Part shown: positions 48,636 through 57,097 of the stretch, one piece after another
Layout: every line of letters begins with the position of its first letter
Position numbering within the stretch: position 1 is the first letter of the stretch
Assembly (NCBI GenBank): GCA_020073705.1
Contig: JAIQES010000003.1
Span: 1-64,000, forward strand
From: Terriglobia bacterium
GTDB lineage: Bacteria > Acidobacteriota > Terriglobia > Acidiferrales > UBA7541
Length of the DNA: 64,000 nucleotides
Direction of reading: 5' to 3'
Made by a program: the position numbers and the translations under genes
The notes under the pieces: generated by a model
Told to the model about the DNA's origin: nothing
The model's input: only the letters and a program-made list of their open reading frames with translations
The model's database searches: none

Positions 48636-51371
48636 TCAGAAGTGGAACCCAAGCTCCGCCGTGAGCGTCCGCGGCGTGACGAAGTGGGTTCCGCTGAACG
48701 TGGACAGGAAGTTGTAAAGCGCGACTTTGTTGGTCAGGTTGATGACGGTGAGGCGGAGGCTCCACTTGTAACGGTCTTTGTGGAACAGGTTGTCATCTCC
48801 CAGGCTGACGTCAAACAAGTTCCGCGGAGCGATTCGCGATGGATTGCGGTCATTGTCCGCCGTCCCTAACCCGGCGTTCGTGATGCCGGGTATTTTGATG
48901 CGCGTAGACCCGTACTCGGATGCGGAACACGACGTAAACGCCGCGGTCAGGGTCGCCGCCACTCCGTTGCACGTGAGACCGGCCTGCGCCTGTTGATCCG
49001 CTGTCAGCCCACTGAGATCCACATACGGAACACCGCCGATTCGAAAGGAGGTCGCCTGGCAAATGCTGTTAGGATTCGCATCATTAAAGCAAGGCACGGC
49101 GCCAGCGACCAGACCGTTGTCGTACCGCCAATTGAACGCGATCCAGGGCCAGTTCTTGCTCGGCTGGTATTGAATGTGTGTCGTCTCTTGGAACTTCTGG
49201 TCATGGTCGATGCGGAAAACTCCGGCAGCCGTCAAATCTGTGCCTAGGCCGCCGACTTGCGGATTGAAGAAGCGAGCCGCGACGCTGCTGGCAGTGAAAA
49301 ATGCCGTCAGTCCGTGAAAGTTTGGAATACTTACGCGAAACGAAGGCCCGTGAATCTTGGAATTATGCCAGGCAATCGGGAAGAAAATGGGCGTATTCAA
49401 GAAGTCACTGAAGTCGTACCCGTTGTGCGTGTACTTCCACAAATAGTCGGCATCCACGACGAGGTACTTCCCGAACGCCTGCTGAAAGCCCGCGTGGAAT
49501 TCATTTCTCTGTCCCGGAAGGACCGGAGCCGTCGCGCCGAAAAGCGCTTCGGCGACGGAATTTCCGACGGTGCTGGCAAGAACCAGATTCTCGTTGAACG
49601 GGGTTTCCATCAAGCGCGCATAAGATACACGGAGAACGGAATTCGTCCGCTTGATGTTGTAAGCGATTCCCGCACGGGGTTCCGCCTGATTTGAGGTGAC
49701 TGAGAGACCACGATAGATATCACCGCGTATCCCCAGGTTGAACGACCAATTGCCCTCTGTGATCGTATCCTGGACGAAGAGGCCGAGTTCCTTGACATCT
49801 CCAGTACCGTGGAAATGGAACAACCCGTGTGTCCCGGTGCACGAAACGGTCGGCCTGGTCAGATCAAGACAGCCAAGGATGGGATCGAAAGCATTCACTG
49901 GGCTGGCAAAAGGCCCGACATTGGGATCTGTGCCATTGTTGGGAATCAACGATGCTGCGACACACCCGGATGGAGAGACGACATTCGTCTCGCCAGCGGG
50001 ACCATCCGTCCCGTCGGGATTGCTTCCCGGGGCAAGGCAGGGATCGTTGATCGTCGGGTCGGTGAGACCGACGGAAAAGTTCTCCGTCAAGAGCGTATGT
50101 TGAAATGTGCCCCCCAACTTAACGTTGTGAGCGCCCTTCACGTAGGAGATGTCGGCGTGGAGCCCGGCATTGGTAAGCATCCGCTGCTCGCTCGCGGATT
50201 CGGAGACGTCCGCAAGAGGATTGGCACTGGGGTAGTAATTAAAGTCATCGTGCCGCACGAACGCCCCGGCGGTAAGAAGCGTGGTCGAGTTGAAAAGATG
50301 GGTCCAGCTCGGAGCCACATTGAACGTCTTGATGAGCGCGCGCTGGTCCTGGCCTGAGGATAGCGCATCGAACGAATTCGGCTCCTGGAACCAGGAACGC
50401 GTGTAGCTGAAATTCAGGTGGATCGTGTCCGCTCCGGAGGGCTGAAGATCGAAACGGTCGAACCCGTTTTCTTCATTTCCTTTGTCGTGCACCACTTGGA
50501 ATTCCGGAGGATCGAGAAAGCGCCCGGTGTCCAATCCATTCGCGGAGATGAAGTTTCCCCACTTCGCGCCTCCGATGGCGAGGTTAGCGCCGGCGTTCAC
50601 CGAGCCAAACGAACCATACGACGTGGTCACGTTGCCGGTGGGCTGCGTTTGCCCAAGACCGGAACGCGTAGTGACCTTGATGACCAAACTGGTCTTATCG
50701 CCATATTCGGCGGGTGGCGCGCCGGAGATGACCTCCATCGACTGGATGGAATCCACCGGGAGCTGGTTGGAAAAAACTTTGCTTTGTTGATCGGTCATGG
50801 GTTGGCCGTCCACAGAGAAAGAATTCTCCGCGTGATCCCCCAGACCATGGAAGAGTCCGTTGGAGTCCGCCACGACTCCCGGCGACGCCAGCGTCACGAG
50901 CGAGCTGAGCGAAGAAGACTGGCTCTCCAGGGGCAGCTTGTCGAAAAGCTCACGGTCCACGTCGGTGTGAGGGGTCGACTCAGTTTCCACCAGATCGGAA
51001 CCGGTCGCCTCGACGGTGATGTTTTCCGTGGCCGTCCCGAGCTTCAGGCTGATTTCGAGCGTTGTAGGAACGGCCGAACGAACCTCCACGTCCTGCACAA
51101 AGGACGAGAATCCCTTTGCGGCCACTGTAAGGTGATAGGGATTGAACGGGATGTTCGTGAACCGGAAATCCCCCGCAGTCCCAGTCGTGGTCTCCCGGTG
51201 ATAGCCGCTTACCGGATCGGAGATATTGACCGGGGCATTGGCCACAGCGCCACTGGACGGATCTTTCACAACACCTTGGATGGTGCCGGAAGATTGCGCC
51301 CAGCCGGATGAAGCGCAGAAAAACAAGGCAAGGCCAAAAACGAAAAGCGTAATCTTCTTGCGGAAATTCAT
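48636..51371 (-). CDS. TonB-dependent receptor with carboxypeptidase-regulatory-like domain
   Basis: The 911-residue outer-membrane protein has a signal peptide (ending SSGWAQ), an Ig-like carboxypeptidase regulatory domain at about residues 28-115 (GTIQGVVKDPSSGAVANAPV), a TonB plug domain (about 125-240, with SVDGQPMTDQ and VEVISGAPPAEYG), and a 22-strand-type barrel. No TonB box is clear. Such Oar-like receptors are the common acidobacterial type; ligands are unknown. The ATG at 51371 gives an eight-base spacing from GAGGAG. It is inserted between zapA and the 6S RNA gene, with a small membrane protein upstream on the same strand. Confidence 0.85.
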   Translation of the reverse strand: MNFRKKITLFVFGLALFFCASSGWAQSSGTIQGVVKDPSSGAVANAPVNISDPVSGYHRETTTGTAGDFRFTNIPFNPYHLTVAAKGFSSFVQDVEVRSAVPTTLEISLKLGTATENITVEATGSDLVETESTPHTDVDRELFDKLPLESQSSSLSSLVTLASPGVVADSNGLFHGLGDHAENSFSVDGQPMTDQQSKVFSNQLPVDSIQSMEVISGAPPAEYGDKTSLVIKVTTRSGLGQTQPTGNVTTSYGSFGSVNAGANLAIGGAKWGNFISANGLDTGRFLDPPEFQVVHDKGNEENGFDRFDLQPSGADTIHLNFSYTRSWFQEPNSFDALSSGQDQRALIKTFNVAPSWTHLFNSTTLLTAGAFVRHDDFNYYPSANPLADVSESASEQRMLTNAGLHADISYVKGAHNVKLGGTFQHTLLTENFSVGLTDPTINDPCLAPGSNPDGTDGPAGETNVVSPSGCVAASLIPNNGTDPNVGPFASPVNAFDPILGCLDLTRPTVSCTGTHGLFHFHGTGDVKELGLFVQDTITEGNWSFNLGIRGDIYRGLSVTSNQAEPRAGIAYNIKRTNSVLRVSYARLMETPFNENLVLASTVGNSVAEALFGATAPVLPGQRNEFHAGFQQAFGKYLVVDADYLWKYTHNGYDFSDFLNTPIFFPIAWHNSKIHGPSFRVSIPNFHGLTAFFTASSVAARFFNPQVGGLGTDLTAAGVFRIDHDQKFQETTHIQYQPSKNWPWIAFNWRYDNGLVAGAVPCFNDANPNSICQATSFRIGGVPYVDLSGLTADQQAQAGLTCNGVAATLTAAFTSCSASEYGSTRIKIPGITNAGLGTADNDRNPSRIAPRNLFDVSLGDDNLFHKDRYKWSLRLTVINLTNKVALYNFLSTFSGTHFVTPRTLTAELGFHF

Positions 51372-51424
51372 TTGCATATCTCCTCTGTCCCCTATGGGGA
51401 ATGCGTAGTCGCAGCTGGCCAGGA

Positions 51425-51480
51425 GTTGGCGCCCAAGAAAATGGGCGGGTGCGCTGTTTCCATCCTTAGGGGTCAGCGCA
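51425..51480. promoter_or_regulatory. Hairpin between the small membrane protein and the receptor
   Basis: GGCGCCCA-AGAAAA-TGGGCGGG forms a stable hairpin in the 140-base gap before the receptor gene. There is no T-tract and I cannot match it to a known riboswitch, so it may be a processing or attenuation signal. Confidence 0.35.
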
Positions 51481-51512
51481 ACACTGGTTGAATCAGGGAG
51501 AGGTCTTGTTGT

Positions 51513-51797
51513 TTATGCAGCGGGCGGTGCGCGTGGGGTGGTTTGCGAAAAGACAGGACGCGTGGCCGGAACGGCATCTTCCGGCAGCGGCAGGGAAGCG
51601 ACCAGCAAGAGCACGGCGACGCACTGAGCGATTTCGGGCTGGACAGCCGTCTGGTGGCCGAGCTGGCAATACGGGCACTGGGCTTCGCTCGCTGAACTGG
51701 GGCTATGCCAGTGGCTGACGGCTGCCGTAGCAAACACCAGCAGCGCGGCCAGCGCCAGCGAAACTCCGAGTATGCGAATTATCTTCCGAACATTCAT
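51513..51797 (-). CDS. Small two-helix protein with His/Cys motif (DUF2946-like)
   Basis: The 94-residue protein has a hydrophobic N-terminal helix, a soluble loop with SHWHSPSSASEAQCPYCQLGHQ-type residues (histidines and a CPYC pair, metal-binding in look), and a second hydrophobic segment. Size and pattern resemble DUF2946 proteins, which lie beside TonB-dependent copper receptors in some Proteobacteria. Here a TonB-dependent receptor follows on the same strand, so a joint role in metal uptake is possible, but this is inference. ATG 51797 is chosen because it gives the membrane helix at the N-terminus. Confidence 0.5.
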   Translation of the reverse strand: MNVRKIIRILGVSLALAALLVFATAAVSHWHSPSSASEAQCPYCQLGHQTAVQPEIAQCVAVLLLVASLPLPEDAVPATRPVFSQTTPRAPPAA

Positions 51798-51910
51798 TCC
51801 GGTGAACTTGGCCCCGAACACAACAGCCGCATTATATGCTAACGTGATGTGAGACGTCCATAAAGGCGTTGCCCGTTTCGAGCCCCGAAATGGTAGCGTC
51901 TGCGCGGCAG

Positions 51911-52201
51911 CTAAGCGGTCTGCTTCAGGGCACGTTCCAGTACGGTCAGGCACTGCTCGGCACGCTCTCGCAACGTTTCATCTCGCTGGTCTTTTTCTTG
52001 TTGGAGCGTATGCAGTTCGTCGGCAATCGCCATGGCAGCGAGCACGGCCACCCTCACCGAGTCCACCGTATGGGTCGCTGCGGCTACCGCGCTCATCTTC
52101 TCGTCCACGTACCGCGCGAGTTTCTGGACATAGGTGTCGTCAAGATCTCCGCCCAACGTATAACTCTGACCATAGATTTCCACTTTCATGCGGTTCGACA
52201 T
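51911..52201 (-). CDS. zapA: Cell division protein ZapA
   Basis: ZapA crosslinks FtsZ filaments at the division septum. The 96 residues have the typical N-terminal VEIYGQSYTLGGD beta hairpin, then KLARYVDEKMSAV, the VAVLAAMAIADEL helix and a C-terminal coiled coil (LHTLQQEKDQRDETLRERAE). The start follows AGGAG with eight-base spacing. It belongs to the pheT-zapA-6S RNA order found in many bacteria; here the neighbours are separated by inserted genes. Confidence 0.9.
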   Translation of the reverse strand: MSNRMKVEIYGQSYTLGGDLDDTYVQKLARYVDEKMSAVAAATHTVDSVRVAVLAAMAIADELHTLQQEKDQRDETLRERAEQCLTVLERALKQTA

Positions 52202-52443
52202 GCAGTACGCTCCTGGCCGGACGCGCCTATTTTCTGCCGATCTGGTGCGTCTGGCAAGGTTTACGTTACTGCGCTATGAACCCGGACACTTCGCGCAAAC
52301 ACCACCTGTTCTTTGACGGGGGCAGGGAAATTGGGCGAGTCCCAGGATCCTGGAGGGCGGCCCACAGGCGCGGCTCAGTTCTCCTCACAGCTCGGGTTGC
52401 GATGGCCGTGGCTTCGCCCGCGCGGGTTACCCGCAGCCGTTCT

Positions 52444-53304
52444 CTAGCCCGGGGTTTTGAAGGCAATGTTGTGAACGAACGCCAAGCCGGTATTCAGGAT
52501 CGGGGTGGCCACGCCCGTAGAAACATCGAGCGCGTATATAGACGACGACGCCACAAAGTCGGAGACGTAAAAGTTCCCGTCGCTATCAATGGCGAGCCCC
52601 ATGACTCCCATCAGGGGGACCAGGGGGCCCCCCGATGCGCTGTGCACCAAGGCGACTACCTTCGTCGCAAGTCCGGAGGTTAGATCAATACTGAACAATG
52701 TGCTTGTGCTGTTGACCCCATACAGCGTCCCATTGGGCGCAAAGGCCAGGGCCATGAAAAATCCCGAAAATCCCGAAGGGTCTGAAGAGTCTTTGACCTC
52801 GGTGGATCCTATCGGCGAAGCGAAGCCAGTCTCCCGATTCACGGTATACAGGCTGTTGAAAGTATCTGGCTTCGTGGTGTCGGCCTGACCAACGGCATAG
52901 AGGGTTCCGTCCCGGGAGCAGGCCATGCCCATGATGCTCAATGCTTGGCCCCATGGTAATCCAACCAGCGTTGCCGCCCCTGCGCCCAGATTGAGAGTGG
53001 CCAGCTGCGCGGTGGTCGGGTCGAAAAAGTCGGTTATTGCGTATGGCACTCCGCCCGGCGGACAGAACGCCAATGCAGCCGAAAGGGGGTATCCGATCTT
53101 GCCGATGACTCTCACCCTGTTGGCTTCTAAGCTAAACGCTGCTAGCTGGCTGGCCGGGCTGAACGGGAGAGTGGCATAGAGTAGGCTCGGTTGCTCGGCC
53201 GATCTCACCGGGGTGAACACGAGCGAAAGCGACAGCAGCAAAGTAGTGCTGGCGAATGCGAACTTCGTCCTGGTTTTGAAATGTGGTCTCAGTGTCGTCT
53301 TCAT
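52444..53304 (-). CDS. Exported NHL/beta-propeller-like protein
   Basis: The 286-residue protein has a signal peptide (FASTTLLLSLSLVFTPVRSA) and then six propeller-like blades with repeats such as GTLYAVG, GTLYGVN and GNFYVSD, each following a hydrophobic strand. It resembles NHL or DUF4394-type propellers. It has no catalytic motif, so a binding role outside the cell is likely. The ATG at 53304 follows GGAGG. It is divergent from the sigma-factor/kinase unit and may be part of that module. Confidence 0.65.
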   Translation of the reverse strand: MKTTLRPHFKTRTKFAFASTTLLLSLSLVFTPVRSAEQPSLLYATLPFSPASQLAAFSLEANRVRVIGKIGYPLSAALAFCPPGGVPYAITDFFDPTTAQLATLNLGAGAATLVGLPWGQALSIMGMACSRDGTLYAVGQADTTKPDTFNSLYTVNRETGFASPIGSTEVKDSSDPSGFSGFFMALAFAPNGTLYGVNSTSTLFSIDLTSGLATKVVALVHSASGGPLVPLMGVMGLAIDSDGNFYVSDFVASSSIYALDVSTGVATPILNTGLAFVHNIAFKTPG

Positions 53305-53400
53305 GGTGGTCCTCCTGTCCTCACTAAGGAAGGCGGGAATTGAGGTCGAAAACTGGAACGCCATGAACAGAATTTGGGAACTTACTTATCAGCAGCCAGG

Positions 53401-53409
53401 TGTTATACT
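53401..53409 (+). promoter_or_regulatory. Extended -10 promoter of the sigma factor unit
   Basis: TGTTATACT is an extended -10 (TATACT at 53404-53409) about 50 bases before the ATG at 53457. No good -35 is visible at 17 bases. Confidence 0.5.
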
Positions 53410-53456
53410 CGGCTAACCTCGGGGCCCTTCAGAAAGCAGCGCGTAAGGATCAGGCG

Positions 53457-54047
53457 ATGGCGGCTCCCTCGGCCCAAGACGTCACCCGGCTCCTGCAGGC
53501 TTGGAGTCAAGGGAACGATGCGGCCCTGGAAGAACTCCTCCCACTCGTCCATCAGGAGTTGCGGCGTCTGGCTCGGCGGTACATGTTCGGAGAGCGTCCT
53601 GGCCATACGTTGCAAACGACGGCGCTGGTCAATGAAGCTTACTTGCGGCTGGTGAATTACCGGAACGTAAACTGGCAGAACCGGGCTCACTTCTTTGCCA
53701 TCTCCGCACAATTGATGCGACGGATTCTGGTGGATTACGCCCGTGCGCGCGGATACCAGAAGCGGGGAGGTGGCGTTACCAAGGTCACCCTCGATGAAGC
53801 GTTGATGCGGCCGCAAGAGAAGGGGCACGACCTTGTCGCGCTGGACGACGCGCTCAAAGCTCTGGCCGGAATCGATCCTCGGAAGAGTAAAGTGGTGGAG
53901 CTGCGCTTCTTCGGAGGGCTGAGCGTCGAGGAAACCGCTGAGGTGCTGAAAGTTTCTCCCGACACAGTTCTGCGCGATTGGAGGCTAGCGAAGGCTTGGC
54001 TGGCGCGGGACATGAGGAAAACTGGAGCAGGTGGAAATGACGCCTGA
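53457..54047 (+). CDS. ECF-like RNA polymerase sigma factor
   Basis: The 196-residue protein has sigma region 2 (LLPLVHQELRRLARRYMFGER, FFAISAQLMRRILVDYAR) and region 4 (VVELRFFGGLSVEETAEVLKVSPDTVLRDWRLAKAWL). This is the ECF subtype common in Acidobacteriota and Planctomycetes (Sigma70_ECF), which is often next to Ser/Thr kinases and has no anti-sigma factor. The likely signal is phosphorylation by the adjoining kinase. ATG 53457 follows AAGGA at seven bases. It overlaps the kinase start by eleven bases. Confidence 0.85.
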   Translation: MAAPSAQDVTRLLQAWSQGNDAALEELLPLVHQELRRLARRYMFGERPGHTLQTTALVNEAYLRLVNYRNVNWQNRAHFFAISAQLMRRILVDYARARGYQKRGGGVTKVTLDEALMRPQEKGHDLVALDDALKALAGIDPRKSKVVELRFFGGLSVEETAEVLKVSPDTVLRDWRLAKAWLARDMRKTGAGGNDA

Positions 54048-55308
54048 ACGCTGGAAGAAAGTCGAGCAGCTATATCACGCGGCGCTGGAACGCGAAGAAA
54101 GCCAGCGAGCGGCTTATCTGCACGAGGTCTGCGCGGGCGACAATGCATTGCAGCGGGAAGTGGAATCGCTGCTGGTGCAAGAGAGCCGAGCAGAACAATT
54201 TCTCGAAACACCTGCCTTGGATGTAGCGGCAAAAGTGCTGGCTGAACATCAAAGTCAATCCTCGCTGGTAGGGCAGCAACTCGGTTCGTACAAGATTGTT
54301 TCTTTGCTAGGCGCAGGCGGAATGGGAGAAGTGTATCAGGCGCAAGACAGTAAGCTGAGTCGCGACGTAGCCATCAAAGTTCTTCCGGCGGCCTTCGCGC
54401 ACGATGCTGAGCGGTTGGCTCGATTTCAGCGCGAAGCGCGAATGCTGGCCTCGTTGAACCATCCGAATATTGCAACGATTCACGGGCTCGAGCAGTCCGA
54501 CGGTGTGCACTATTTGGTGATGGAGTTGGTTCTCGGCCATACGCTGGCCGAGCACGTTAGTGCTGGAGCGTTAAAGATCGAGGAGGCGCTCAAGCTCGGC
54601 GGCCAGATCGCGGAAGCGCTGGAAGCGGCGCACGAAAAAGGAGTAATTCATCGGGACTTGAAGCCAGCCAACGTGAAGGTGACACCCGAGGGCAGAGTGA
54701 AGGTACTGGATTTTGGATTGGCGAAAGCCTTTGCTGGCGACGGCGGGATGGACCTTTCCAATGCGCCGACGCTCACCGCGATGGGTACCGAAGAAGGAAG
54801 GATTTTGGGGACGCCAGCGTACATGAGCCCGGAGCAGGCGCGCGGCAAACCGGTGGACAAGCGGACCGACATCTGGGCGTTCGGCTGTGTGCTTTACGAG
54901 ATGCTGACGGGAAAAGAGGCGTTTCGGGGAGAGACCGTATCCGACACGATTGCCGCCGTGCTGGAACGCGAGCCGGATTGGAAAGTCGTACCTACAGCAA
55001 CTCCGGCGAAGGTGCAAAACTTACTTCACCGATGTTTGGAGAAGAACGTAAATCGCCGCTTGCGCGACATCGGCGACGCCCGCATCGAATTGCTGGATGC
55101 ACTAGCCGTCACGACGCGCCAAGACGTTTCTCCCGAGAAGCAGTTTAAGATGACACGTCGTGCCGCAATCGGCTCTCTGGCCGGTGCTGCCGCAGGTGCG
55201 GCCGGTGTCGCAACGTCCGTCTGGTATCTCTGGCCAAGGCCTCCGAAGCCTGTGATGCGCCTGAACATGGACGTATCTCCAGCGCAGCAATTGGCGGGCT
55301 TCACTTGA
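54037..55308 (+). CDS. Ser/Thr protein kinase, N-terminal part of a split kinase-propeller gene
   Basis: The 423-residue product has an N-terminal helical region (ERWKKVEQLYHAALERE) and a complete Hanks-type kinase domain from about residue 80: glycine loop LGAGGMGEVYQ, VAIKVLP, HRDLKPANVKV, DFGLAKAF, GTPAYMSPEQA and DIWAFGCVLYEMLTG. A membrane helix (AAGAAGVATSVWYLWP) follows near residue 390. At residue 423 the frame ends at TGA (55306-55308), yet the same frame resumes at once with a TolB-like propeller. This looks like a single kinase-propeller gene cut by a nonsense codon. The kinase could still be active. ATG 54037 is chosen over the GTG at 54031. Confidence 0.85.
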   Translation: MTPERWKKVEQLYHAALEREESQRAAYLHEVCAGDNALQREVESLLVQESRAEQFLETPALDVAAKVLAEHQSQSSLVGQQLGSYKIVSLLGAGGMGEVYQAQDSKLSRDVAIKVLPAAFAHDAERLARFQREARMLASLNHPNIATIHGLEQSDGVHYLVMELVLGHTLAEHVSAGALKIEEALKLGGQIAEALEAAHEKGVIHRDLKPANVKVTPEGRVKVLDFGLAKAFAGDGGMDLSNAPTLTAMGTEEGRILGTPAYMSPEQARGKPVDKRTDIWAFGCVLYEMLTGKEAFRGETVSDTIAAVLEREPDWKVVPTATPAKVQNLLHRCLEKNVNRRLRDIGDARIELLDALAVTTRQDVSPEKQFKMTRRAAIGSLAGAAAGAAGVATSVWYLWPRPPKPVMRLNMDVSPAQQLAGFT

Positions 55309-55314
55309 CCCATT

Positions 55315-56922
55315 GTGTCCATTTCCCCGGAGGGGAAACACGTCGCATTTATAGGCACCCATGATGGCGTCCGACAGGTTTACGTGCGTGCGCTGGATAG
55401 TCCGGAGGCCATGCCGATGGCGGGCACCGAAGACGCCTACTGCACTCCCTTGTTCTCCCCGGACGGGCAATGGCTCGCGTTTTTCAGCACCGACGCGCAG
55501 GAACTCAAAAAGATTTCCATCCAGGGTGGCCCTCCGGCGACTCTGGTAAAGGCTAGGGGACTAAACGGGGCGACCTGGGGAAGCGACGACACTATCATCT
55601 ATGCCAGCCAGGTTAATACCGGCCTCCAAAGGGTTTCATCCGCTGGTGGAACGCCGGAGTGGATTACGCATGTAGACTCCACCAAGGGAGAAACCGCTCA
55701 TCGTTGGCCGGTTTTCTTGCCGGGAGGCAAGGCGTTTCTCTTCGCGATCGAGAAAGGTAGCAGCCCGGACGATGCGCAGATCGTGGTGCAACGGCTCGAT
55801 ACCGGGCAACGGCGGCCTCTGGTCCAAGGCGGCACCTTTCCTCAGTATGCGCCGGCAGGGTATCTGGTATATGTCCATCGGGGAACACTCCTGGCCGTTC
55901 CGTTTGATGTGGACCGATTACAGGTGAAGGGCCCAGCGGTTCCCGTTGCTGAAAATGTCCGGGAATCCGGTAATGGCGCGGCGCAATTCGGCCTTTCTCC
56001 TCAGGGGTCGCTGGTTTATGTTCCCGCTGCGCGCGGGGTTCAAGGGCCCCAACGCAAGCTGGTGTGGGTCAATCGCGATGGAACAGAGCAATCGTTGGCC
56101 GCACCTGAGCGCGTCTACTATGCACCGCGTCTTTCTCACGACGGCCGGCGGGTAGCCGTGACAATCGAAGAACCGGGAGGAGCTCAAATCTGGTTGTACG
56201 ATCTGTCGCGAGAGACATTGACCCGGTTTACGTTTGAGGGAAACAACAACGAATACCCAGCTTGGGCGCCGGATGGCAAGAGGATCGCGTTTCGTTCAGA
56301 TAAGGAAGGGCCGCTGAACCTTTTCTGGCAACGGGCCGACGGCAGTGGCGGGCTGGAGCGGTTGACCACCAGCGAGTACTCTCAAGCCCCGAGTTCCTGG
56401 TCCCCAGACGGGCAACTGCTGGCCTTCACCGAACTCAACCCCGCGATGGCGCGGGATATCTGGGTGCTGCGGCTCAGCGACCGCAGGCCGCAGCCTTTCT
56501 TCCGAAACGAAAGCGACCCACGCTTTTCTCCCGACGGGCGCTGGCTGGCCTATGTCTCGAATGAATCCGGCCGCTTGGAGATTTACGTCCAGCCCTTTCC
56601 GGGCCCGGGCGGGAAGTGGCAGATCTCGACTGAGGGTGGCTCCGAGCCGTTGTGGAACCCGAGCGGGCCGGAGCTGTTCTACCGCAGCGGCAACAACAAG
56701 ATGATGGCGGTGGAGGTCACCACGCAGCCGAGCTTTTCGGCGGGCACGCCGAAGATGCTTTTCGAGGGACAGTACTTGTCCACCGCAGGGCCATGGTTTT
56801 GTAATTACGATGTGTCCCCGGATGGTCAGCACTTTTTGATGATCAAAGAAAGCGAGCCGCAAATCAACGTCGTGCTGAACTGGTTTGAAGAGTTGAAGCG
56901 CCGCGTGCCCACAAAGCAGTGA
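55315..56922 (+). CDS. TolB/WD40-like propeller, C-terminal part of the split kinase gene
   Basis: The 535-residue frame continues from the kinase gene after one TGA, six bases before this GTG. It has TolB/PD40-type blades: ISPEGKHVAFIG, FSPDGQWLAFFS, APDGKRIAFRSDKEG, SPDGQLLAFTEL and FSPDGRWLAYVSNESG, each about 45-60 residues apart. In intact homologues the propeller lies outside the cytoplasm and senses a ligand for the kinase. Without readthrough or an independent start, this half has no signal peptide or membrane anchor, and its function would be lost. I place the start at GTG 55315 without SD support. Confidence 0.65.
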   Translation: MSISPEGKHVAFIGTHDGVRQVYVRALDSPEAMPMAGTEDAYCTPLFSPDGQWLAFFSTDAQELKKISIQGGPPATLVKARGLNGATWGSDDTIIYASQVNTGLQRVSSAGGTPEWITHVDSTKGETAHRWPVFLPGGKAFLFAIEKGSSPDDAQIVVQRLDTGQRRPLVQGGTFPQYAPAGYLVYVHRGTLLAVPFDVDRLQVKGPAVPVAENVRESGNGAAQFGLSPQGSLVYVPAARGVQGPQRKLVWVNRDGTEQSLAAPERVYYAPRLSHDGRRVAVTIEEPGGAQIWLYDLSRETLTRFTFEGNNNEYPAWAPDGKRIAFRSDKEGPLNLFWQRADGSGGLERLTTSEYSQAPSSWSPDGQLLAFTELNPAMARDIWVLRLSDRRPQPFFRNESDPRFSPDGRWLAYVSNESGRLEIYVQPFPGPGGKWQISTEGGSEPLWNPSGPELFYRSGNNKMMAVEVTTQPSFSAGTPKMLFEGQYLSTAGPWFCNYDVSPDGQHFLMIKESEPQINVVLNWFEELKRRVPTKQ

Positions 56923-56935
56923 CGAGCGAACGGAG

Positions 56936-57037
56936 ATGAATAATCGCTGGCAACAAATCGAGCAGCTTTATCACGCGGCGCTGGAACGCGAGGGGAACCA
57001 TCGTGCCGCGCTGATTGGCTGGAATAGACAGCGATGA
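56936..57037 (+). pseudogene. N-terminal remnant of a second Ser/Thr kinase
   Basis: After the propeller, ATG 56936 opens a 33-codon frame, NNRWQQIEQLYHAALEREG, which repeats the start of the kinase gene at 54037 (ERWKKVEQLYHAALEREES). It then breaks at a TGA, and traces of the following helix (SQRED) can be found in another frame. It appears to be the 5' relic of a duplicated kinase gene and is too short for the ORF track. Confidence 0.6.
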
Positions 57038-57097
57038 AATCGCAGCGGGAAGATCTCGGGGCAGTTTTATGGTTGACTGCCCAAGAGGTCATGAAAA

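Noticed and set aside
51372-51512. Leader of the TonB receptor, considered as a cobalamin riboswitch
   Set aside because: One hairpin is present but the B12-box and the conserved core could not be found.
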